From Bacteroidales bacterium UBA6428 (GTDB lineage: Bacteria > Bacteroidota > Bacteroidia > Bacteroidales > UBA932): a DNA stretch of 22,916 nucleotides. The notes beneath the pieces were generated by a model. That model was not told the DNA's origin and made no database searches. It worked only from the letters and a program-made list of their open reading frames with translations. Shown here piece by piece: positions 16,951-22,916 of the stretch (positions within the stretch are counted from its first letter, which is position 1; each line of letters opens with the position of its first letter). The stretch covers positions 24,052-46,967 of the forward strand of contig DJOW01000064.1 in NCBI GenBank assembly GCA_002437305.1, in the 5' to 3' direction. A program made the translations under genes and the position numbers.

Positions 16951-16958
16951 TATCTTTG
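16951..16958 (+). promoter_or_regulatory. -7 element of the rimP-nusA-infB operon
   Basis: TATCTTTG matches TAnnTTTG exactly, 64 nt upstream of the rimP ATG. No TTG lies at the ideal -33 distance; that stretch is T-rich. The transcript would start near 16965, placing the hairpin at 16968-17001 at its extreme 5' end. Confidence 0.6.
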
Positions 16959-16967
16959 CATCGTTGT

Positions 16968-17006
16968 GAGAGATAGGGGACGAAGGCGTCTCCTGTCTTT
17001 TGTTTT
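16968..17006 (+). promoter_or_regulatory. Terminator-like hairpin in the rimP-nusA-infB leader
   Basis: Bases 16968-16982 (GAGAGATAGGGGACG) pair with 16987-17001 (CGTCTCCTGTCTTTT) without a mismatch if G-U wobbles are allowed: 15 pairs, 12 of them strong in the core, with the four-base loop AAGG. The 3' arm runs into TTTTGTTTT (16998-17006). This is the form of an intrinsic terminator, located between the promoter and the rimP ATG (17023). NusA is known in E. coli to control its own operon through leader termination, so an attenuator is plausible. A 5' stabilising hairpin is the alternative. The structure is seen; the function is inferred. Confidence 0.55.
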
Positions 17007-17022
17007 GTAAGACCAACGCCTT

Positions 17023-17493
17023 ATGCAGAAAGAACAAATCATCGACAGCATTGACGAGGCCGTGCGGAGCCGCGGATGCTTCCTCGTCGATGTCAGCGTC
17101 GGCAAGGACAATGACATCGAGATCACAATAGAGAAAGAATATGGCGATGTAGGCCTCGGGGACTGCGTCAGCGTCAACGACGCCTTCATCGCCATATTCG
17201 ACAAGGAAGCGGAAGACTATTCCCTGACAGTGACTTCCGCCGGGCTTGACCAACCGTTCAAGGTACTCAGGCAATTTCAGAAAGCCGTCGGATCAGTGGT
17301 CGAGGTCAGCCTCAAGGGCGGGAAAAAGATAATCGGGGTCCTGACAGAGGCTGATGAGACAGGAATAGGCCTGAGATATTCACAAAAAGAGGCGGTCGAA
17401 GGAAAGAAGAGGAAAGAGATGGTGGAGCATGAGGATCATTTCGGATCCGGGGACATCAATTCCGTCGTGCCGCACATTGTGTTCAAGAAATAA
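17023..17493 (+). CDS. rimP: Ribosome maturation factor RimP
   Basis: Cytoplasmic factor needed for assembly of the 30S ribosomal subunit. The 156-residue protein has the N-terminal alpha/beta domain (about 1-75, with GCFLVDVSVGKDNDIEITIE and VTSAGLDQPFKVLRQF) and a C-terminal SH3-like domain (about 80-156). The phrase VTSAGLDQP corresponds to the common SPGLDRP motif of the family. A Lys/Glu-rich loop (KEAVEGKKRKEMVEHE) interrupts the C-terminal domain. It leads the conserved rimP-nusA-infB operon, 17 nt ahead of nusA, which confirms the assignment. Confidence 0.94.
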   Translation: MQKEQIIDSIDEAVRSRGCFLVDVSVGKDNDIEITIEKEYGDVGLGDCVSVNDAFIAIFDKEAEDYSLTVTSAGLDQPFKVLRQFQKAVGSVVEVSLKGGKKIIGVLTEADETGIGLRYSQKEAVEGKKRKEMVEHEDHFGSGDINSVVPHIVFKK

Positions 17494-17510
17494 GCATCAA
17501 GATTATAAGC

Positions 17511-18776
17511 ATGGAAAAGAAAGAAGAAATCACTCTCATTGACGCCTTCAAGGACTTCAAGGAGGAGAAGAACATCGACAGACCTGTGATGATGGGTGTG
17601 CTAAAGGACGTGTTCCTCACCCAGATAGCCAAGACCTATGGTTCAGCGGACAACTTTGATGTCATCATCAATGTGGACAAGGGAGACTGCGAGATCTACC
17701 AGAATTTCGATGTCGTGGAGGAAGTTGAGAATCCCAACACGCAAATCACACGCGAGCAGATAAAGGCTGAGACAGGAGATGATGACTATGAGATCGGTGA
17801 TGTGTACACCAAAAAGCTCTCCCTGGCTTCGTTCGGAAGAAGAGGGATCCTGAACATCAGGCAAAACCTTCAGGGACGGATCATGGACATCGACAAGGCA
17901 AATGTCTTCAAAGCCTATTCGGACAAGGTAGGCGAGATCTTCACGGGCGAGATCTACCAGACATGGTCCAAAGAGGTCATTATACTTGACGAGGACAACA
18001 ACGAGCTGCATCTGCCCAAGGCCGAGCAGATTCCCGGAGAGAGATTCAAGAAGGGCGACACCATCCGCGCCATCATCAAGAGCGTGGAGATGAAAAACAA
18101 CACAACCCCTTACATCACTCTCTCAAGAACCTCCAATGAGTTCCTTGAGAAGCTCTTCGAGCACGAGGTTCCAGAGATTTTCGACGGTCTCATCACGATC
18201 AAGAAAGTGGTCCGCGTCCCGGGCGAGCGCGCCAAGGTGGCTGTTGAGTCCTATGACGAGAGGATCGACCCTATCGGAGCCTGCATCGGTGTGAAGGGAT
18301 CCAGGATCATCGGAATCGTACGCGAGCTCCGCAACGAGAACATCGATGTGCTCCAGTGGACGAACAACACACAGCTTCTAATCCAACGTGCCCTCAGTCC
18401 GGCAAGGGTCTCCTCCATAGACCTCGGAAACTCGGACACGGACAAGATCAAGGTTTACATGCAGCCTGACGAGGTTAAGAAAGGCATCGGCCGCGGTGGA
18501 TGCAACATCAAACTGGCCGGCATGCTTGTGGGAAGAGAGATCGAGGTTTGGAGAGAACTTCCAAAGGACGAGAACCAGGAAGAAGAGGACGTCCTGCTCA
18601 GCGAGTTCAGCAACGAGATTGACCAATGGGTGATCGACCGTCTGGAAGCCATCGGATGTGACACCGCCAAGAGCGTCCTCGCATTCACGCCGGAGGACAT
18701 CGCCAAGAGAGCCGACCTCGAGGATGAGACCGTGGCGGAAGTGTTCAGGATCCTCAGGGCGGAATTTGAGGAATAA
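17511..18776 (+). CDS. nusA: Transcription termination/antitermination factor NusA
   Basis: RNA polymerase-binding elongation factor controlling pausing and termination. The 421-residue protein has an N-terminal polymerase-binding domain (about 1-130), an S1 RNA-binding domain (about 140-205, GEIFTGEIYQTWSKEVIILD) and two KH domains. KH1 contains DPIGACIGVKGSRI, and KH2 contains KKGIGRGGCNIKLA in place of the more common GKxGQN. A short helix-hairpin-helix-like end (IDRLEAIGCDTAKSVL) replaces the longer acidic repeats of E. coli NusA, as is usual in this phylum. It sits between rimP and infB, and may regulate this operon through the leader hairpin. Confidence 0.96.
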   Translation: MEKKEEITLIDAFKDFKEEKNIDRPVMMGVLKDVFLTQIAKTYGSADNFDVIINVDKGDCEIYQNFDVVEEVENPNTQITREQIKAETGDDDYEIGDVYTKKLSLASFGRRGILNIRQNLQGRIMDIDKANVFKAYSDKVGEIFTGEIYQTWSKEVIILDEDNNELHLPKAEQIPGERFKKGDTIRAIIKSVEMKNNTTPYITLSRTSNEFLEKLFEHEVPEIFDGLITIKKVVRVPGERAKVAVESYDERIDPIGACIGVKGSRIIGIVRELRNENIDVLQWTNNTQLLIQRALSPARVSSIDLGNSDTDKIKVYMQPDEVKKGIGRGGCNIKLAGMLVGREIEVWRELPKDENQEEEDVLLSEFSNEIDQWVIDRLEAIGCDTAKSVLAFTPEDIAKRADLEDETVAEVFRILRAEFEE

Positions 18777-18822
18777 TCACGGCCAGATAGCGAACAATCA
18801 ATAACTAAAATGGGGGTTGAAT

Positions 18823-21777
18823 ATGGCAGAAATCAGATTAAGCAGAATAATAAGAAAGTATAATGTAGGTCTACAGAACCTTGTTGACTTCCTGAACAAG
18901 GAAGGCGTCGAGGTCGAGGCCGATCCAAACGCCAAGGTCTCAGAAGACCTTCTTCCGGCGATAGAAAAGCAGTTCGCGAAAGATCTTGTGGCCAAACAGG
19001 CAGCGGAGAAAGTCGACATCAAACTCAACGAAATACTTGTGAAGACCTCAAAGAAGCAGCAGGACAGCGCCAAGGAGGAAGAGGAGGAACCTGTCAGGGA
19101 GACCGTCATCAAGACGACAATCTTCACTCCCGCCGCGCCTAAGCCCGAACCTCAGGCAGAGCCCGGGAAAACGGTCGGGCAAAAGGAAGAGGCGCAGACC
19201 ACGCAGACAGCGCAGGCACTTCAGCCAAAGGATACCGTTCCCGTTGAGGAGCCGGCAAAGGAACCGGAACAGATGGCGGCACCGGAGGAGAAAACCCCCG
19301 CAATAAAAGAAGAAAGCAAAACGGAAGAGGTCGTTGAGATCAAGGCGGAAGCCAAGCCGGAGACAAGACAGGAAGCCAAGCCGGAGATCAAAAAGGAAAA
19401 GCCCGTCACCGACATCGTACCCGAGCCTACAACCCCAGCTTCAGGGAAAAATGTCCGTAACGGAGAGAGGCCGCTGGGCAAGCATGAAAAGAAGCTTGCC
19501 GCCCGGCAAAGAGAGGAACAACAGGCCAAAGCCAGGAATCAGCAGCCACAACAGGACGGACATCCTCAAGCCAAGGAAGAAAAAACAGCTGATTCCGGTT
19601 CCGCTCCCGGACTTAAGGTTCTGGGCAAGATTGACCTGTCCCAGTTCGAGCCTAGGAAAGGCAACAAGAAGAGGGAGCGGATCGCAAAGGGAAGCCAAAA
19701 GGTCGATGTGGCGAAGGAAGGCAAGCAAGCCGACAACAATTCGCGCAAGGACAAGAACAAGAACTCCAAACCATCCCAGGACCAGGGGAAGGGCGGAAAG
19801 AAGCGGAACCGTGGAGCGGACCGCTTCAAGCCGGCGATGACCGAGGAGGAGCAGGAGGCGATACAGAAGGAGATCCAGAAGCAGGTCAAAGAGACCTACG
19901 CAAGGATGAATGACAATAAGAAGAACAACTTCGGAGCCAAGTACAGAAAAGAGAAGAGGGAGTTGGCCGCCGCCAAGTCCCAGGAGGAGATGGCACAGGA
20001 GATAGCCGACAAGAAAGTTCTGAAAGTCACAGAGTTCGTGACCGTGAACGACCTTGCGACCCTGATGAACAACACTCCTGTCAACGAGGTCATCAAGGCG
20101 TGCATGGATCTGGGTCTGATGGTGTCCATCAACCAGAGGCTCGATGCCGAGGCGCTCGTGCTTGTGGCCGAGCAGTTCGGCTACAAAGTCGAGTTCGTCA
20201 CGGCGGACCTGACCGAGGAGATCGAGGAGACCAGCGAGCACGCCGACCGTGAAGAGGATCTCGTTCCAAGGCCGCCGATCATCACCGTGATGGGGCATGT
20301 GGACCACGGAAAGACCTCGTTGCTCGACTATATTCGTAAATCCAATGTCATAGCGGGCGAAGCCGGTGGAATCACCCAGCACATCGGCGCCTACAACGTG
20401 AAACTCCCTGACGGAAGGCGCATCACCTTCCTTGACACCCCTGGACACGAGGCGTTCACAGCCATGCGTGCCCGTGGAGCCCAGCTCACCGACCTCGCGA
20501 TCATCATCATCGCGGCGGACGACGCCGTGATGCCGCAGACAGTCGAAGCCATCAACCACGCGCAGGCCGCCGGAGTGCCTATGGTGTTCGCCATCAACAA
20601 GATCGACAAGCCTGGGGCTCAGCCGGAGAAGATTTACCAGCAACTTGCACAAATGAATATCCTCACGGAGGCGTGGGGCGGGAAATACCAGTGTCAGGAG
20701 ATTTCCGCCAAGAAAGGAACCGGTGTTGACAAACTTCTGGAGAAGGTTCTTCTGGAGACGGACCTCCTTGACCTCAAGGCCAATCCGAACAAGAATGCTG
20801 TCGGAGCGGTCATAGAGTCTTCGCTGGACAAGGGCCGCGGCTATCTTGCCACAGTCCTTGTGCAGGACGGAACGCTCCACACCGGTGACATGGTGCTGAG
20901 CGGAAGCTACTACGGCCGCGTCAAGGCGATGTTCAACGAGCGCGGACAAAAGGTGAAGGACGCAGGCCCTTCCACGCCGGTCTCCATCCTTGGTCTCAAC
21001 GGAGCCCCGAGCGCAGGTGACAAGTTCAATGTCATGAGCGATGAGAAGGAAGCCAAGGCGATCGCCAACAAGCGCGAGCAGCTCCTGCGCATCCAGGGCA
21101 TCAAGACCCAGAAGCACATGACCCTTGAGGAGATCGGACGACGGATCGCCATCGGCAACTTCAAGGAGCTCAATGTCATCGTGAAGGGTGACGTGGACGG
21201 ATCAGTGGAGGCTCTGTCCGACTCACTCATCAAGCTTTCGACCGAGCAGGTTCGCGTGAATGTTATCCACAAGGCTGTGGGAGCGATTTCAGAGTCCGAT
21301 GTGATCCTGGCAGAGGCTTCGGACGCAGTCATCATCGGCTTCCAGGTACGTCCTTCGACCGATGCAAGGAAGCTGGCAGACGAGCAGGGAATCGAAATCC
21401 GCCTCTACTCTGTCATCTATGATGCGATCAATGATGTTAAGGACGGTATCGAGGGTATGCTTGAGCCGATCAAGAAAGAGGAAATCACCGGAACGGCTGA
21501 GGTCAAGCAGACCTTCAAGATTTCCAAGGTCGGCACAATCGCCGGATGTCTTGTCAGAGACGGAAAGATCGCCAAGACATCGCAGTGCAGACTCATCCGT
21601 GACGGAATCGTGGTCTACACCGGAGAACTCGCCTCACTCAAGAGGGGCAAGGACGATGTGAAGGAGGTATCCGCCGGAATGGAGTGCGGCATCGGCATCG
21701 ACAAGTTCAACGACCTGAAGGTCGGTGACAGCATCGAAGCGTTCGTCATCACCGAAATCAAGCAGACGCTTGACTAA
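18823..21777 (+). CDS. infB: Translation initiation factor IF-2
   Basis: GTPase that brings initiator tRNA to the 30S subunit and promotes subunit joining. From the ATG at 18823 it has 984 residues. An IF2 N-terminal helical domain covers 1-50 (MAEIRLSRIIRKYN). A low-complexity linker rich in Lys, Glu, Pro and Gln follows to about 395, then a second IF2_N domain (about 400-460). The G domain shows GHVDHGKTS (about 491-499), DTPGHEAF (about 538), NKID (about 591) and SAKKGTG. Domains II-IV follow, with the segment VKGDVDGSVEAL typical of IF-2. An in-frame TTG at 18817 would add two residues; MAEIRL is the family-like start. It ends the operon, followed by a terminator. Confidence 0.97.
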   Translation: MAEIRLSRIIRKYNVGLQNLVDFLNKEGVEVEADPNAKVSEDLLPAIEKQFAKDLVAKQAAEKVDIKLNEILVKTSKKQQDSAKEEEEEPVRETVIKTTIFTPAAPKPEPQAEPGKTVGQKEEAQTTQTAQALQPKDTVPVEEPAKEPEQMAAPEEKTPAIKEESKTEEVVEIKAEAKPETRQEAKPEIKKEKPVTDIVPEPTTPASGKNVRNGERPLGKHEKKLAARQREEQQAKARNQQPQQDGHPQAKEEKTADSGSAPGLKVLGKIDLSQFEPRKGNKKRERIAKGSQKVDVAKEGKQADNNSRKDKNKNSKPSQDQGKGGKKRNRGADRFKPAMTEEEQEAIQKEIQKQVKETYARMNDNKKNNFGAKYRKEKRELAAAKSQEEMAQEIADKKVLKVTEFVTVNDLATLMNNTPVNEVIKACMDLGLMVSINQRLDAEALVLVAEQFGYKVEFVTADLTEEIEETSEHADREEDLVPRPPIITVMGHVDHGKTSLLDYIRKSNVIAGEAGGITQHIGAYNVKLPDGRRITFLDTPGHEAFTAMRARGAQLTDLAIIIIAADDAVMPQTVEAINHAQAAGVPMVFAINKIDKPGAQPEKIYQQLAQMNILTEAWGGKYQCQEISAKKGTGVDKLLEKVLLETDLLDLKANPNKNAVGAVIESSLDKGRGYLATVLVQDGTLHTGDMVLSGSYYGRVKAMFNERGQKVKDAGPSTPVSILGLNGAPSAGDKFNVMSDEKEAKAIANKREQLLRIQGIKTQKHMTLEEIGRRIAIGNFKELNVIVKGDVDGSVEALSDSLIKLSTEQVRVNVIHKAVGAISESDVILAEASDAVIIGFQVRPSTDARKLADEQGIEIRLYSVIYDAINDVKDGIEGMLEPIKKEEITGTAEVKQTFKISKVGTIAGCLVRDGKIAKTSQCRLIRDGIVVYTGELASLKRGKDDVKEVSAGMECGIGIDKFNDLKVGDSIEAFVITEIKQTLD

Positions 21778-21810
21778 AGAATGCTGACAACGCATTTCAA
21801 GTAATATTTT

Positions 21811-21847
21811 GGCGACCATATTACAGATGGCCGCCTTTCTATTTTTT
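21811..21847 (+). terminator. Intrinsic terminator of rimP-nusA-infB
   Basis: GGCGACCAT (21811-21819) pairs with ATGGCCGCC (21827-21835) with one A/C mismatch around the 7-nt loop ATTACAG. The T-rich tail TTTCTATTTTTT (21836-21847) follows at once. It lies 33 nt after the infB stop in the right orientation. Confidence 0.75.
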
Positions 21848-21891
21848 CGCAAAATTGAGGCGCACAGTCACGTCTCTATACATCTGTTTGC

Positions 21892-21917
21892 CTATACCCT
21901 GTCGACTGTGGGTATAG
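21892..21917. repeat. 8-bp inverted repeat
   Basis: CTATACCC (21892-21899) and GGGTATAG (21910-21917) are perfect inverted copies around a 10-nt loop that contains the GTCGAC palindrome. There is no T-tract, so it is unlikely to be a second terminator. It could be an operator-like site or part of a repeat element; its role is unknown. Confidence 0.5.
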
Positions 21918-22056
21918 TATGTGTTTAGGCATATATCTTAGAAAGCCTGTACAGGAAATACTTAATATCTGAAACACCCCTGAGTTGTGCCCTGAAAGTT
22001 ATCTTACTAAGCATAGCGTTGCCAGAGGCTGCCACAGGGCTATCTTCGGTCAGGAT

Positions 22057-22141
22057 CACCGTTGCTCGGAGGCCTTGGCGGCCTACGCGCTTCGCGCGCC
22101 CTGTCCGGGTGAAGGGTCGCCAAGTCCTCCGGGCAACGGTG
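22057..22141. repeat. Long inverted repeat with 24-bp arms
   Basis: Left arm 22057-22080 and right arm 22118-22141 are 22/24 complementary: one G-T wobble and one true mismatch. They begin CACCGTTGC and end GCAACGGTG. The 37-nt loop holds a further 5-bp hairpin, CGCGC-TTC-GCGCG (22086-22098). The whole is more GC-rich than its surroundings. No T-tract follows on either strand. The form suggests a non-autonomous palindromic element or a structured RNA; copy number elsewhere in the genome is unknown from this window. Confidence 0.7.
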
Positions 22142-22444
22142 CCATCGCAAGGTAAAGCATTGTCTGATTCCTTCATTTTCATAAGAATAAGTATCTCCCT
22201 CTCTATGTCTAAACGCAACGCGTTCTGTGTCAACGAGTGGTGTAAAATGCATTAATTATCATATAGTTAGCACTTTGTCTTGAGTGTTAAACAACCAAAG
22301 ACTTGTAGTTAAACTATTTATTAACAATGATTTACAAATCACGCCTCAAGAAACTCTCTGGTCAGGGAACAGACTAAAAGTTGAGAGGCAGAACGACAAT
22401 ATTGCCGCGAAGCGCCGTCGAAACTCTCCATTTGTCGGTTTTGA

Positions 22445-22470
22445 ACGACATTATAGTCAAAGAATGTCGT
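22445..22470. repeat. 8-bp inverted repeat
   Basis: ACGACATT (22445-22452) and AATGTCGT (22463-22470) pair perfectly around a 10-nt loop. A CCGG-rich stretch follows immediately (22471-22489). No gene or terminator context explains it. Confidence 0.45.
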
Positions 22471-22509
22471 CCGGTCCCTCCGGCACCGGAATGTGAACCC
22501 GTGTCCAGA

Positions 22510-22604
22510 TGCCTTGCGGTCCCACGTCAGGACACACGCTGATTCCGAGGTATATTTTCGGCTCTCATTTATGTTGTGCCTTGTGGCTCCATGTCAGGGT
22601 ACAA
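22510..22604. repeat. Diverged direct repeat, two 28-nt copies
   Basis: Copies at 22510-22537 and 22577-22604 both start TGCCTTG and share GTCAGG, with about 22 of 28 positions identical. The first copy is partly enclosed by GTGTCC (22501-22506) and GGACAC (22530-22535). The 67-nt offset is not a multiple of three, so the repetition is not a protein repeat. Confidence 0.4.
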
Positions 22605-22607
22605 GCG

Positions 22608-22634
22608 GAGGCGAGTCCTTATTGCTGTCGCCTC
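22608..22634. repeat. 7-bp inverted repeat
   Basis: GAGGCGA (22608-22614) and TCGCCTC (22628-22634) are perfect inverted copies around 13 nt. It directly follows the second copy of the diverged direct repeat, adding to the structured character of this end of the window. Confidence 0.4.
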
Positions 22635-22857
22635 GTGCTGATGTCGGTGCGGATGGATTTACGGAACGGTTTCACGTCAAAACCTATCCGAAGCGCCTGA
22701 AAGGATCATTTCCATGAAAATCCCGTACCTTTGCCCTTGAGTTTTTCAGCCCGGTCTTGATTCCACCGGCACAGATTCGACATGTGACTGAAAGCCGTTT
22801 GTAAGATTCTCATCGTCTGTAATTACTCAGCGCTGTTCGTCCGGTAGATTGTGCTCC

Positions 22858-22896
22858 GACCGGACAAAACGCATGTTTTCTGCATTTTGTCCGGCC
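22858..22896. repeat. 16-bp hairpin near the window end
   Basis: Arms 22858-22873 and 22881-22896 match at 14 of 16 positions around a 7-nt loop. Read on the minus strand, both differences become G-U wobbles, so a minus-strand RNA would pair along the full 16 bp. The same GTCCGG core recurs inverted at 22839-22845. No T-tract follows on either strand. It may be an end of a mobile element or a leader structure; the window stops 20 nt later. Confidence 0.5.
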
Positions 22897-22916
22897 AACA
22901 ATGCTCTCGCTGGACA

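Larger units (their letters stand above)
21778..22916. other. Gene-free structured region after infB
   Basis: No convincing coding gene is seen here. The open frames are short, overlap one another and read through palindromes, giving Arg/Pro/Thr-rich shadow translations. What it holds: an intrinsic terminator (21811-21847), an 8-bp hairpin (21892-21917), the palindrome CCTGTACAGG (21946-21955) and a long inverted repeat (22057-22141). An AT-rich stretch follows (about 22240-22340) with two GTTAAAC copies, then several further hairpins and a diverged direct repeat up to the window end. No tRNA or rRNA was recognised. It may be the left edge of a mobile element, or the leader of a gene beyond the window. 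Confidence 0.6.

Noticed and set aside
18810..18863. A 17-codon ORF starting just before infB and overlapping its start out of frame
   Set aside because: It could be a leader peptide, but there is no attenuator-like structure beside it and such short frames arise by chance.
19441..21117. A 558-codon ORF antisense to infB
   Set aside because: It is a shadow of the strongly biased infB codons; the Leu/Val/Arg/His-rich translation has no domain, and IF-2 explains the same DNA.
21925..22233. A 102-codon minus-strand ORF with a plausible-looking C-terminus
   Set aside because: Its middle is a direct translation of the long inverted repeat, other frames over the same stretch are equally open, and no start signal or known domain supports it.
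22493..22717. Two overlapping plus-strand ORFs of 74 and 63 codons near the window end
   Set aside because: They run through the diverged direct repeat and hairpins in different frames; the repeat offset of 67 nt breaks any common frame.

Overview
This window looks like chromosome from a member of the Bacteroidota, most likely order Bacteroidales, with moderately high G+C (low-to-mid 50s percent by eye). The evidence is the gene content: a DUF3078 beta-barrel, a short archaeal/eukaryal-type prolyl-tRNA synthetase, a NusA without long C-terminal repeats, a TonB-dependent receptor beside a secreted HMA protein, and a WbqC protein after lpxA. The -7 element typical of this phylum (TAnnTTTG) also appears upstream of most transcription units. 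The genus cannot be named from the sequence.

Layout, left to right. (1) 44-4081, minus strand: a metal-type TonB-dependent receptor, a small secreted MerP-like HMA protein and hisS; the last two also have their own promoter-like element. (2) 4219-6036, plus strand: sppA, divergent from the receptor through tightly packed promoters. (3) 6029-9983, minus strand: proS, a DUF3078 outer-membrane protein and tilS, with tilS overlapping the end of sppA by 8 bp. (4) 10136-13294, plus strand: a lipoprotein with a Trp/Tyr/Gly-rich middle and a Ser/Arg-rich tail, then a FadL/OmpP1-type outer-membrane protein. (5) 13341-16867, minus strand: lpxD, then lpxC, lpxA and a wbqC-like gene, the early lipid A pathway. 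(6) 17023-21777, plus strand: the rimP-nusA-infB operon, with a terminator-like hairpin in its leader. (7) 21778-22916: about 1.1 kb without a convincing gene, holding the infB terminator, a 24-bp-arm inverted repeat and several smaller hairpins.

Most of the window is housekeeping: tRNA charging and modification (hisS, proS, tilS), translation and transcription factors (rimP, nusA, infB), and envelope construction (lpxD/C/A, sppA, outer-membrane proteins). No defence system, phage, insertion-sequence transposase, CRISPR array or RNA gene was recognised.

The observations most worth a second look are: a REP-like double-hairpin repeat lying in frame inside the TonB receptor gene; lpxC ending without the FabZ dehydratase domain that is usually fused to it in this phylum; the 15-bp hairpin with a T-rich tail at the very 5' end of the rimP-nusA-infB transcript; and the structured gene-free region after infB, which runs off the window edge.
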